DNA of 64,000 nucleotides from positions 8,550,311 to 8,614,310 of the forward strand of contig CM035170.1 in assembly GCA_020205615.1 (NCBI GenBank). Reading direction: 5' to 3'. Origin of the DNA: Panax quinquefolius (taxonomy: Eukaryota > Streptophyta > Magnoliopsida > Apiales > Araliaceae). Below the pieces are notes generated by a model. That model searched no databases. It was not told where the DNA came from and saw nothing but the letters and a program-made list of their open reading frames with translations. Position 1 is the stretch's first letter; every line of letters begins with the position of its first letter. A program made the translations under genes and the position numbers. Of the stretch, positions 35,472 through 48,308 are shown in pieces.

Positions 35472-38455
35472 ACCTCCCTCCTTATGAAATTTCGTCCTCG
35501 AAATTGACGACGTATTCTGGTGTTTCAAAAGATGAGAATACCTCGCTTTCATTTCCGCTTCCAACTCCCGTGTCATTTCCTCAATAAAGCATGGTTTCTC
35601 CACAAAACTTTAACTTGTGGTATAACCTCAGACATAGGACATGTTCTTTCCTATCCAAGATCTTGACAGTTCCTCCTCGTGACGTTAAGTCTTCTACTAT
35701 CTCGTTCGGTTTCTAACTTCAATGACGTGGTTCGGTCGTCCACATATTTACGTAACATCGATACGTGAAAAACGCATGAACACGCGTCATACTTGGCATA
35801 AAAACGAGTCTATAGGCCACAGCTCCTATTCGATCGAGAATTTCAAATGGATTAATAAATCAAGGTTTGAGCTTTCCTCACCTCACCGATTCTCGCTTTT
35901 GAAATAACAACTTCTTGCACCTCCTTCTTCAAATTCATCACTTTGATGTGTAGCTTGAATACTTTAACTTTATCGATTAAAGTTGATTATACTCAGATAT
36001 CATCATCACGTGGGTACCTAGAGTTTTCATCTCCATCTCTATTATTTGTAAATTATACGAAATGAGTCTTTGACAATATCGTACTTCGTATTTGTATAAT
36101 GATCTTCTACTCAACACGCCGCCTACCACGCTCGCTTTTCCAGGATGGCATGGTCGTAACATGTCTTTGAAATGAGTCTCCTCTTGAGTTCTTGAAGCTC
36201 TTCCCACATTCCTCGCTCCATTCGAATTTAGTATCTCTACGAAGTCAATGCGTTAATGGAATAGCGATTCGAGAATATCCTTCAACGAATCTCCGATAAT
36301 AACCAACTAAGCTTGTAAAGCTACGTATTTCGATTACTGCGACTTAGGTTGTTCTCAATCGTGACTCATATCACAACCTTGGATAAGACGTTACAATGAC
36401 ACCTATCGCTTTACTATCGTATTTAATATGGTGTACCCTACGAGAGTCTGCTTTTGCATTCCACAAAGGAAGTCACTAGATAAAGGCTCAGGTACCAAAT
36501 TTTATAGTTGAATTTTTAACTCCTGAAGTTCAATAGGAGCCATTCGATATGAGATTTTAGAAATGAGTTTTGTACCGGGTTCAAAGTCGATACAAAGTTT
36601 AATATTAGGCTTTGGGAGTAAGCCAAGAAATTCTTCAGGAAATACGTCAGGAAAAATCAATAACAACAGGAATATTATTCAAATCTGACGTGTCTTTATT
36701 CAAATCCATAACATGGACTAAGAAAACTTGACATCCGTAATAAACGAATGACTTCATGGCTTGATATGAAAATATTTGACTACAATGGTTTGATTGCTTG
36801 AATTCGAATAACAGGTTGCTTAGGAATATGAAAACTAACAACCTTACGAAAGTAATCAATTTCGGCATGATGAGTAGTTAACCTTAAAATCACATTAAAA
36901 GCAAATATCTCTATAGAAATAAGGTTAACAGGTAATGTGATAGTGCCAACCTGAATCAAGCAAGATTTCTAAACAATGGATGTAATGAAAGTTTCTCTTA
37001 ACGGAGTCTCCATAAATAGGTCAAAGTCTAATTTTTCCGTAGTCAAGTTCAAATGTTGAGCGCAAGCAAGAGAGATAAAAGAATGGGTAGAACCGGTCAC
37101 GACAAACGCTCTTCCAGGAACCGTTGACTTTGACCTTTCTGGGACATCCTTTTGAGTCACCATTCCCACCGGATCGGTTTCGATACCGTCTAATCTCGAG
37201 CGATATGTCCTTCTTTCCACAATTATAGCATTCCTTAAACTGTTGTGGGCGGTTTGGGCGATATGTCCCTCTTTCCGCATTTGTAACATACGACCGGTGA
37301 TCTTTCTCCTCCTTGGAACCCGATTCTTTACCTTTGGCCGACGCCTTCACATGGTCGTTGTTGAATCTCCTCTTTTAAAATCTCCTCCCGACTCGCTTCT
37401 TCTATTTTCATGGCCACGATTACCACAGAAGTGGTTACCGCCTTTGTCTGTATTCTTCTTTCTCCTCCGGTTATCGTTATTCGATGACCGCTATCTTCTA
37501 GTATAATCCCGTTATGGTCCCTTGGTTGACCGTACTCGTTATCTCGCTTCTAATAATTGAGCCCTCATTTACAACATCCGAATAGAGAGAAAATTTATGA
37601 GAAATGAGATATCGACGACGCCGGGTTTCAAACCTCTAAGAAACATCCGCCATATCGCTCCTCATTCTCCACCAAATGAGGTGCAAACTCGGATAACTCG
37701 CAAACTTTGCCTCGTCATCGGGACACCGCCACGTTGTTTTGTTCTAATCGATGAACTCCACTTCCTTCATACGATTTAACACTTTCGTGAAAGTATTTGT
37801 CATTAAATAGTTTCAAACGCTCCCCAAGACATCCGAAAAGTACCGATGTATACGCTTCACGCACTCCCACCAAAGAGTCCGCCTCATTACGAACATAAAA
37901 GTGGCGAATGGTTCCTTCTGTTCCTCCGCATGCATCGCAAGACATCAATATCTTGGTAATTTGCTTGACCCATGTTTCCGCCATGATCGGATCTGCTTTC
38001 CCTTAAATTCGTGGTCCCAACTCTTTGAACCGCTTGGTGCGTGATAACCCGTGAATTGCTATCATTTCCTCCTCAGATTTTGAACACGAGTCTCCTCGTC
38101 TGATTTTTGCATGAATCGCAAAAAGCTTCTAAACACCCCTCGCTCATCATCTCGCTTTCGGTGGTGTTGTTCACAGAGAAACATTGCCAGTCACTGCACG
38201 CTCTCATCGCTGGGTGAGTACAAAGCGCTCCACTGGCCTCATTTCCATCAAGTAATATTCTCACGACATTCTCAAATACCGCCATAAAACAAGGGTTAAT
38301 TAAGAAAATCAATATATCACATAATATCCTTATATAATGACCAACTAACAAATAAGCTTAGGTAGGACACACTAGCGAAGGATTTACTCGCCTCTCCCTC
38401 CTAGTTCTATTCCCCGATCTCCGCCAGAGATCATATCCCTAAGCTCGATACCAAC
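35472..38455 (-). pseudogene. Gypsy internal region with pol deletions
   Basis: 2,984 bases against 4,689 in Gypsy-1. Minus-strand order: primer site and gag (38350-37350; ITKILMSCDACGGTEGT, LFNDKYFHESVKSYE), zinc knuckle (CYNCGKKDISLE near 37220), protease (TGSTHSFISLACAQHLNL near 37100-37060), RT N-terminal region (to about 36490), an unassigned segment (36330-36490), a piece of RNase H start (NQPGYYRR-like near 36290), and then the chromovirus tail near 35500-35760. The RT catalytic core, most of RNase H and the integrase core are missing. Confidence 0.8.
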
Positions 38456-41400
38456 CGCGACGCCTCCCAAAATAGGTCCATTCCATCCAACCCATTCTCG
38501 AGTTGTCACTACACGGCATGTAAAACAACTACAACTTTATATTACAACAATAAAACGTGAGTTTGAATACAAATATTATCTTCTACACAATATCTATACT
38601 CAAATAAATCCTCATTACATTTATTGATACATTATTTTACAAAATGGTGAGGACTACTAAACAACTCTCTCTGAACCTTCATTCCATACCCCGACTGCAT
38701 CTTCGCTATATTCTCGCCTCCCGAGAAGAAAAATGGAACAAAAGGAAAAGGGTGAGCTCAACTAGCCCAAGAAAGAATATTATGACTAAGATAATATACA
38801 ACAAATTATCGTTAGTCTTCAACAGGAAAAATCTAATAGAATACAATAGACAACAAGTATTAAATCAATATTCGCAGCGAAATAATAATTCATTAGAAGA
38901 GTTAAGTAGAGAATGCTAACTACTATCTTCTATGTATGAATTTAAAAGTTCATCGCTCATCTTTTATACCTATAACATCAATCAATATATATCCGAATCA
39001 AATATTCATCTTTGCACTACAGCCCAAAGATATTCATCACCGGGTCATGTTCATCTAAACACATGTTCATCTTTGCACTACGGGCAAAAGATATTCATCG
39101 AAATCATTCATCTTTGCACTACAAAGCCAAAGATATTCAATAATATCATCATTTAAGACCGAGGATGATGAAAATATATTTTAAAGAAACGAATCCAAAG
39201 AAACAAAATGACAAGGATTAAGGATTAAGGATTCAGACTTTGTTTTATCCATGTCCAAAAATACCTCATAAATAATCATAGTGGTGTAAAATTCAAGAAT
39301 GATCAAAACATGGATACAATCAAAGCTAGTATCCACAATAGATATTTTGGACGAAAAAGAAAATTTTCATTTTTCGATGAATAGTACCGTATACGTGAAT
39401 AGTGACATATACATGAATAGTGACGTATACGTGAATAGTAACCCCGACACTAAAAGTTTCAAATTTGATTAAAAAGTTCATATCAATACTTCGGCATAAT
39501 GATATTAGAATAAATAATATCATTTAAAAAAATATCCCTTTACCTCGAAAGATCAAGATTCTAAATAAAACAATCAATATAAAGGCTATGACTTGAACTT
39601 GCACCGTATAATAATACTCAAAATACTCACAAGAATACGCCGATAATATAGAGAGAAAAACTTCAGCGGTGTAATTTTCAATTCTAACCTAAGCACCCTA
39701 TTTATAGGAAGATGCTTTAGAACACTAAAGCGTAAAATTTAATATAATATTATTATTTATATTAACCATTCCTACGCACACCTTTGAATTCAGAATTCAA
39801 AGATTGCACACATGCAAAATGAGGCCCACACATTGAAAAAATGTTTTGTGAATATAAATATTTAAAACTTCCAAAAATCAATTATTTCTAACTTCTAACT
39901 TCAATAATTCATAATAAATAGCCCTTTTATCGTAAAATTCAATCTCACGACTTTATATAGGAAATTCAATTCTCTACAACTTTGCAGTAAGAAAGTTTTC
40001 CAAATTCCAAATAGAAATTGACCAAATCCACAAACAAGCGATTTTACAAAGCTATAATCAAATTTCTATTAATAATCAGGTCCACCAACACACAAAATAT
40101 GTGTTGTGACGCTAATTCAAAATAGGTCCATTCCATCCAACCCATTCTCGAGTCGCCAAATACATGGTACGTAAATAACTAAACTTTATTATTACAACAT
40201 ATAAATCATGTGAGTTTAAATACGATATTGCCATCTGCATAATATCCACACGCAAATAAATTCCCATCATAATTATTGATACATTATTTTACAAAAATGG
40301 TGAGAACTACTAAACAACTCTCTCTAGAACCTTCATTCCATACCCCGACTAGTACTCGCTACATTCTCGCCTCCTGAGAAGAAAAATGGAACAAAAAGGA
40401 AAAGGGTGAGCTCAACTAGCCCAGTAAAGAATATTATGACTAAGATAATATACAACAAATTATCGTTAGTCTTCAACAGGGAAAAATGTGATAGAATACA
40501 ATAGACAACAAGTTTTAAATCAAGATTCGCAATGAAATAATAATTCATTAGAAGAGTTAAGTAGAGAATGCAAACTACTATCTTCTATATATGAATTTAA
40601 AAGTTAATCGTCGATATTTTATCCTCGTAACATCAATCAATATATATCCGAATCAAATATTCATCTTTGCACTACAGCCAAAGATATTCATCATTAATCA
40701 TGTTCATCTAAACACTGCTCATCTTTGCACTACGGGCCAAAGATATTAATCGATCGGTCATGTTCATCTCAACACTGCTCATCTTTGCACTACGGGCCAA
40801 AGATATTCATCAAGAAATCATTCATCTTTGTACTACAAAAACCAAAGATATTCAAGAATATCATTATTTAGGACCGAGGATGATGAAAAATATTTCAAAG
40901 AAAACGAATCCAAAGAAACAAAAGAACAAATATTAAGGATTCAGTATTTTAAACAATCCAAGTTCAAAAATACTTCATAAGTAATCGAGTGGAGTAAAAT
41001 TCAAGAATGATCAAAACATAGATACAATCAAAGCTAGTATCCATAATAGATATTTTGGACAAAAGAAGAAATTTCATTTTTCTATGAATAGTGCCGATTC
41101 GTGAATAAGGTCAGATATGTGAATTATGTCGATACGTGAATAGTAACTCGACACCAAAAGATAGAAATTTCACAGAAAACATCTTCACGCTTCGTGAATA
41201 GTACTTTGAATAGTAACTCATGAATAAGTAACTCATGAATAAGTAACCCCGACATGAAAAAGTTTCAAATTTGATAAAATTTCCAACCAATATTTCGACA
41301 TAATGATATTGAAGAAATAATATCATTTTCGAATAAAATAACATCCCTTACCTCGAAAGAGACAGATTCTAGTTGAAACACCTGATATAAAGCTATGACT

Positions 41401-43844
41401 TGAACTTACAATCAGATAGCAATACTCAAAGTTTACTCAAAATACTCACAAGAATACGCCGATAATATAGAGAGAAAACTTCAGCTTACGTGTGTGGTTT
41501 TCAATTCAAACCTAAGCACCTTATTTATAGGAAAATGCTTAGAACACCAAAGCAGAAAATTTAATATAATATTAATATATATTTTCCAAAACCTCATACG
41601 CACACTTGCCAACTGAATTCAGCGCCTACACATGTTAAATGAGACCACCTAAACATTCCAAAAACGTTTTTCCTATTTTAAATATTTTAAACTTCCAAAA
41701 ATCAATTATTTCAGAGCTTTAGAACTTCAATAATTCATAATAAATAGCCCTTTTATCAGAAAATTTGAATCTCGCGCTTTTTTATAGGAAATTCAATTCT
41801 CTACAACTTTGCAGAAGAAAGTTTTTCCAAATTCCAAACAGAAATTGACCGAAATCCATAAACGGGCAATTTTACAAGCTATAATCAAATTTTGGTCAAT
41901 AATTGTGTCCACCAACACACAAAATATGTGTTAAACATTTAATGCCACAAAAATACTCTTCCTTCTCATATACTCATATATCCCACATTCATTATAAAAA
42001 TATCACCGTTAATATATTATTAAAATAATATATTTAAATGAATTATTTTATCGTAAAAAGATAAAATATTAATTTTCAACAATTGTCACATTAAAATTTT
42101 CTCCATCTATATCCACATAAAATCAATATTTTTCTCATCATATAAATCAATAATTAATTATTCACAAATAATATTACGTAATCACAAAGATCTTGCAACC
42201 ACCAGCCGCTCCTAGGAAAGAGGGGGCTTTCCAATAAGGATCTTTCCTTACTGGCGCGCAATTAGGTGACCAAACCTCTCCTTAGACAAAACTTTCTAGA
42301 CATTATCAATAATGTTATCCAATAATATTATTCAGATAATATGAATTATTGCTCCGATAATGGAAAATACTGTGTAATGACAATTTATTTAAACAACAAT
42401 AATATAAAATATCAATGCAAAGAATTATTGAATCAATAAAATAAAATATCGAATAAGAAATTCGTAATAATTATCGATTAGTGCCTTCACGTAAGAATCA
42501 ATAATTGGTGCAATACTGCGTGCCATCTTGTCAACAACGCCAGATATTAGTGTGTTTTTTAACCACCGGGTATTCCAACAAGATTAATTGCAGTAACAAC
42601 TACGCCTGTTATTTATAAACAACTTATATTTGTCGCTTTCTTCATCCAATCGCTTCAAGTTATGGGCCCATAAAATCTTGTCATGCCGTCATTTAATATT
42701 CCCCGACGCTAAGAATATTCCACGACCAAACGAATATTCCCCGACAACAATGAATATTTTATAACCACTTGCTTATTTTGAAATATTTGGGTATTTTACC
42801 CATAACTATTCACATTAATCAAATCAACCCTTACTATTTCAAAATAATAAGTAGAGAAAATTAAATTTCATTAATAATAAGTTGGGGTTTTATATGTGTT
42901 AAACATTTAATGCCACAAAAATACTCTTCCTCCTCATATACTCATATATCCCACATTCATTATAAAAATATCACCGTTAATATATTATTAAAATAATATA
43001 TTTAAATGAATTATTTTATCAAAAAGATAAAATATTAATTTTCAACAATTGTCACATTAAAATTTTCTTCATCTATATCCACAAAAATCAATATTTTCCT
43101 CATTATATAAATCAATAATTAATTATTCACAAATAATATTACAGAATCACAAGATCGCAACTGGCGCTTCCAAAAAGAGGGACTTTCCAATAAGAATTTT
43201 TCCTCATCTACCAAGTAGCAATTAGGTGACCAAACCTCTCCTTGATGTAACTTTCTAGACATTGCTAATAATGTTATCTAATAATATTATTCAGATAATA
43301 TGAATTATTGCTTCGATAATGAAAAATACTTGTGTAATGACAATTATCAAAACAACAACAATATAAAATATCAACGCAACAATTATTAAATCAATAAAAT
43401 AATCGAATAAAGAATTATCGTAACCATTATTGAGTAGTGCCTTCTCACGTAAGAATCAATAATTGGTGCAATACTGCGTGTCTACTTGCTCAACAACGCC
43501 AGATTAGTGTGTGTTTTAATCACCGGTATTCCAACAAGATAATAGCAGAATAACTACGCCAATATTTAAACAACTTATATTTGTCGCTTTCTTCATCCAA
43601 TCGCTTTCCAGTTATGGGGCCCACAAAAGATCGCCATTGGTTATTAATATTCCCCGACAAAGAAGAATATTCCACGACCAAACGAATATTCCCCGACAAT
43701 AATGAATATTTTATAACCACTCTTTATTCAAAATATTTGCGAATTTTACCCATAACTATCCACATTAATCAAATCAACCCTTACTATTTCAAAATAATAA
43801 ATAGAGAAAATAAATTTTATTTATTAATAATTTGGGGTCTTACA
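38456..43844 (-). repeat. Gypsy LTR split by a solo LTR
   Basis: The two halves, 38456-40104 and 42900-43844, join to give a normal LTR of about 2.6 kb. The insert and its TGTGT target duplication account for the rest. Confidence 0.88.
40105..42894 (-). mobile_element. Gypsy-3: solo LTR inside another LTR of the same family
   Basis: It begins TGTGACGCTAATTC and ends GGGGTTTTATA (CA changed to TA). The exact 5-base duplication TGTGT lies at 40100-40104 and 42895-42899. There is no internal DNA, so it arose by LTR-LTR recombination after insertion. It has one more zone 1 unit than its host LTR. Confidence 0.92.
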
Positions 43845-46130
43845 ACCTCCCTCCTTATGAAATTTCGTCCCTCGAAATCGACGTACGCACTGTGTTTTTC
43901 AAAAGATGAGAATACCTCGCTTTCATTTCCGCTTCCATCTCCCGTGTCATTTCCTCAATAGCATGGTTTCTCCACAAAACTTTAACTTGTGGTATAACCT
44001 CGGTACATAGGACATGTTCTTTCCTATCCAAGATCTTGACAGGTTCCTCCTCATACGTTAAGTCTTCGGCTATCTCGTTCGGTTCTAACTCAATGACGTG
44101 GTTCGGGTCGTCCACATATTTACGTAACATCGATACGTGAAAAACGTTATGAACACGCCATACTTGGCGGTAAAATGAGTCTATAGGCCACGCCCTATTC
44201 GATCGAGAATTTCAAATGGATTAATAAATCGAAGGTTTGAGCTTTCCTCACCTCACCGATTCTCGCTTTTGAAATAACAACTTCTTGCACCTCCTTCTTC
44301 AAATTCATCACTCATTGTGTAGCTTGAATAACTTTAACTTTATCGATTAAAGTCGATTATACTCAGATATCATCACGCTGGGTACCTAGAGTTTTCATCT
44401 CCATCTCTATTATTTGTAAATTATACGAAATGAGTCTTTGATAATATCGTACTCAGATTTGTATACGATCTTTTACTCAACACGCCGCCTACCACGCTCG
44501 CTTTTCGAGATGGCATGGTCGTAACATGTCTTTGAAATGAGTCTCCTCTTGAGTTCTTCAAGCTCTTCCCACATTCCTTGCTCCATTAGAATTTTGTTTC
44601 TCTACGAGTCAATCGTTAATGGAATAGCGATTCGAGAATATCCTTCAACGAATCTCCGATAATAACCAACTCAAGCCTGTAAAGCTACGTATTTCGATTA
44701 CAGACTTAGGTTGTTCTCAATCGCGACTCATATCCCAACCTCGATAAGACGTTACAATGACACCTATCGCTTACTATCGTATTTAATATGGTGTCCCCTA
44801 CGGAGAGTCCGGCTTTGCAGCATTCCACAAAGGAAGTCACCAGATAAAGGCTCGGTACCAAATTCTATAGTTGAATTTTTAACTCCTAAAGTTCAATAGG
44901 AGCTATTCGATATGAGATTTTAGAAATGAGTTTTGTACCGGGTTCAAAGTCGATACAAAGTTTAATATTAGGCTTTGGGAGTAAGCCAAGAAATTCTTCA
45001 GGAAATACGTCAGGAAAAATCAATAAACAAGAATATTATTCAAATCTGACGTGTCTTTATTCAAATCCATAACATGGACTAAGAAAACTTGACATCCGTA
45101 ATGAACGAATGACTTCATGGCTTGATATGAAAATGTTTGACTACAATGGTTTGATTGCTTGAATTCGAATAACAGGTTGCTTAGGAATATGAAAACTAAC
45201 AACCTTACGAAAGTAATCTATTTCGGCATGATGAGTAGTTAACCTTAAAATCACATCAAAAGCAAATATCGTAGATAGAAATAAGGTTAACGGTAATGTG
45301 ATAGTGCCAACTGAATCAAGCAAGATTTCTAAACAACGGATGTAATGAACGCTTTCTCTAACTCTGAGTCTCCATAAATAGGTCAAAGTCTAATTTCTCC
45401 GTAGTCAAGTTCAAACGCGTGAGCGCAAGCAAGAGAGATAAAAGAATGGGTAGAACCCAGATCTATTAAGGTATAAACTTCGCAAGAATTTATAAATTAA
45501 CTAACCTGCGTACTAACTCGTTCGGGTTCCTCGCATTTTGACCAAATCACGACAAACGCTCTTCCAGAACCGCTGACTTTGAATTTTCTCGGGACATCCT
45601 TTCGAGTTACCATTCCTTGGATCGGGTTTCGATACTGCATAACTCTCGAGCGATATGTCCTTCTTTTCCACAATTATAGCATACCTTAAACTGCTTGGCG
45701 CGCCAATGATATGTCCCTCTTCCCGCATTTGTAACAATATACGACCGGTGATCTTTCTCTCCCTTGGAACCAGTTACTTCTTGGCGCCGACGCCTTCACA
45801 TGGTCGTTGTTGAATCTCCTCTTTTAAAATCTCCTCCCACTCGCTTCTTCTATTTTCATGGCCACGATTACCACCAGAGTGGTTACCGCCTTTGTCCGTA
45901 TTCTTCTTTCTCTGCTGGTTATCGTTATTCTGATGACTGCTATCTTCGGTATAATCCTGGTTATGGTCCCTCGGTTGACCGTACTCGTTATCTCGCTCTT
46001 ATAATTGAGCCCTGTTTACAACATCTGAATAGAGAGAAAATTTATGAGAAATGAGACACTGACGTATGTCGGGTTTCAAACCTCTAAGAAACATCCGCGT
46101 CATACGTTCCTCATTCTCCACCAAATGAGG
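43845..46130 (-). pseudogene. Truncated gypsy internal region
   Basis: The clearest chromovirus tail in the window lies at 44130-43855 on the minus strand: MLRKYVDDPNHVIELEPNE, then DLTYEEEPVKILDRKEHVLC, then VKVLWRNHAIEEMTREMEAE. It then shows the same integrase, RNase H and RT losses as 35472-38455, with an RT N-terminal part (about 44860-45010), protease (45200-45440), zinc knuckles (about 45650-45740) and a partial gag cut at 46130. Confidence 0.82.
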
Positions 46131-46566
46131 GAAGTTACCAATGGATGCCCCTGAGATCAATAAATTATATCATCGAATTGAAGATGAATTTATTTACCTT
46201 CAAGCGGGTTTTGAGATTCAGACGTTGGCTATGGTTGAAGCACTCCAACGAAAGGTTAATCAAAACACTTGTCAATTAAGTCAAGAAGTGAAATTTGTTA
46301 GTTATCAAATTGGGGAGCTAGCAGATTTTATGGCTACAAGGTTCAATGCTATTGGTCAGAGGTTTCATGTTCCAACAATGTATTCTCCAATTCTCGAATG
46401 GCCAATGAACAACTGGATGACTGAGTACAAGGGAGATTTTCTGGATATGGAGCTTCCTCCTATAATCTTTATTCCTAGACCACCTCGACTTGCCAACGAT
46501 TACACCTTGGAAGAGCGTTTACATCGTCTTCTTCATCGACCATACTTCACCAATCATGCTGAATAG
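46131..46566 (+). pseudogene. Copia-1 extra ORF, C-terminal part
   Basis: After the gypsy array the plus-strand frame resumes. An open stretch from 46141 (MDAPEINKLYHRIEDEFIYL) ends at TAG 46564. It has a helical, possibly coiled-coil middle (LQRKVNQNTCQLSQEVKF) and a Pro-rich end (LPPIIFIPRPPRL). It most likely joins the frame at 31516-32118. The ATG at 46141 is an internal Met, not a true start. Confidence 0.65.
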
Positions 46567-46929
46567 AGGGCAAATCTCGAAGATATTGATTGATTAAAGT
46601 CTTCTCTTTTTGCATGATGCCAAAAGGGGAGAACATGTCAGCTTCTGCCTTCTGCTTTTGTTTAAAATTTTTGTTTTAAAAGACTATGGGTTTAATTTGG
46701 TTTTAATAGGCATGATTTCCTGATTGCCTGGATGTTAAGACTATTCATAATTTTACTGCATGTTTAAAACTGTTTTTGATTGCAGTCCTATTAATATTTG
46801 ATGGTTTTAATCTTCATATTTAGTTTAGTATGATACTAACATACAGGTGTTACAAACTTCTCCTAAAATGTGCATGAATTTAGGGGGAGTTTCATTCATA
46901 TATGTTGTCATCATCAAAAAGGGGGAGAA
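46567..46929 (+). other. Copia-1 3' untranslated region and polypurine tract
   Basis: Non-coding, with GATGCCAAAAGGGGAGAAC near 46620, TTAGGGGGAGTTTC near 46880, and the final AAAAAGGGGGAGAA (46916-46929) directly before the 3' LTR. The last is the expected plus-strand primer. The earlier G-rich tracts are similar words and may be spare primers. Confidence 0.75.
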
Positions 46930-48308
46930 TGTTGATTAATTCACGTTCTAGCCTAAAGTTTTGATGATGATTTATTTGTCGGTACTAAATTGTGTATTGT
47001 GGTTTTCAGGAAAATATTTCAAGAAGTGTATGTTGGTGTAATCAAGAAGAATGAAGATGTTTTGAGTCCTAAGAAAAATATGTAAGGTCATTGCAAATAT
47101 CTAATTTTTCAATTCAAGGCTCTAGGACATTTTATGTGTGCATTTAAATTAATGTTTTGTGCATGCTTAATTTTATGCTAAACCTGCTTTTACATGATTT
47201 ATTATGCATGCGTAATATAAATGTGATAAATATTATTCTATTTAAATGAATTATATTACATATGTTATAAGAGAGTTTTAATTTATATAAATTGTATAAC
47301 ATGCATGTAATGTGGCAGGTAAGTCTTTTATCCGTTGGCTAAAAGTTAAATGCCTATGTCTTGGAAAAGTAAGATAATCATTATCTTGAATATCTTGTTC
47401 ATCTCTCCTATTTTAAAGCTATTACTTGCTTCATTGCTATAGTAGTAGTGGCGGCAGGACTTCATAATTACTAGAGATATTGGATAAGTATTAAGTCCTT
47501 TGAGTTATTTATGTGACTTGGTCTTCTAGTCAAAAAATCGATAGAGTCGGTTTTCAAAGGATATCCAAGTCAATTGAATTTGTTATTTCAGTAGCAATGT
47601 AATTATTTTTCAAACAGAATAATATTGGAATGCTAGTTATCTCATCAGATCTAGTGGTTCTAACAGATTAAAATTTTGACAACGGAAATATTTGTTATTT
47701 TCACAACGTTCATTTGTTTTGGGCTATAAAGGCAGAACTGTCATCGGTGAAAAGTACAACACTTACAACACTTGAATTAATATCTTGCACTCATATACTT
47801 TGAAAGCTATTCTCATTTTGGTGCAAATTCTGAGCTGCTGATTCAGTGATATTTCCAGTCAAATTTTCGTGGGCATTAAATTGGTGATATCTTTTACTAT
47901 TTCTATTTTATCATTACATTCATTAGTTGAGCCTTGCATTGTTAAATTGCTTATTTGCTTTGATCATTAGACCTCTATCATTGTAATCTTAAATTTGTTT
48001 TTTAGACTTAGTGTTGTCTAAGGGAATTTAATCCAGGTGGATTAAGGTTTATTTACAAATAGGTTCAAGGAAACATAGGTGCTTAAGGAGTGCATTGGTG
48101 CACAAAGAGCAAGAGTGCTCAAGTGAATTATTGTAATTTAATTCAATAGAATCTGTATTGTAACAAGAGTATTTTAAAGAAATAAAAGTGAGTCTCCAGT
48201 ACTAGTTGGTATTGGACGTGGAGTAGGCTATTATTATAGAGGGTAATAGTCGAACCACGTAAAAATCTTGGTGTTATTTTTATTAATTGATTTTACTTAT
48301 TTACATTC
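46930..48308 (+). repeat. Copia-1 3' LTR, cut by Copia-2
   Basis: It starts TGTTGATTAATTCACGTTCT and is collinear with 11384-12747. It stops at TTACATTC, where Copia-2 begins. The remaining 260 or so bases should lie beyond the window, after Copia-2. A TATAAA at 47725-47730 is conserved. Confidence 0.9.

Larger units (their letters stand above)
32119..46130 (-). mobile_element. Tandem array of gypsy copies sharing LTRs, minus strand
   Basis: Reading left to right: a truncated LTR (32119-about 32380), a gag remnant (to 32863), an LTR (32864-35471), an internal region (35472-38455), an LTR (38456-43844, itself split by a solo LTR), and an internal region truncated at about 46130. Each complete LTR serves two internal regions, the pattern left by unequal recombination between LTRs. 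The left end abuts TTTCT of the Copia-1 ORF. There is no LTR end or TTTCT duplication on the right, so a deletion removed the right end and probably some ORF sequence. Confidence 0.85.
11384..48308 (+). mobile_element. Copia-1: SIRE/Maximus-type LTR retrotransposon, split by four insertions
   Basis: The order is 5' LTR, initiator-Met primer site, gag, protease-integrase-reverse transcriptase-RNase H, an additional ORF, polypurine tract, 3' LTR. That order, with pol in copia order, the WSDDEESE block in gag and an extra ORF after pol, fits the SIRE lineage. Removing the inserts leaves about 9.7 kb plus the missing tail of the 3' LTR. The element is interrupted at 13198 (Copia-3), 20941 (Gypsy-1), 32119 (gypsy array) and 48309 (Copia-2). 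Its frames carry several stops and frameshifts, so it is not autonomous. Confidence 0.92.

Noticed and set aside
31516..46566. Envelope gene for Copia-1
   Set aside because: The position fits, but I see no signal peptide, transmembrane segment or cleavage site; the better match is a plant transposon-associated domain.
46141..46566. Stand-alone gene starting at ATG 46141
   Set aside because: It sits between a gypsy fragment and the Copia-1 polypurine tract, at the place where the Copia-1 extra ORF should end, so it is the C-terminal part of that ORF.
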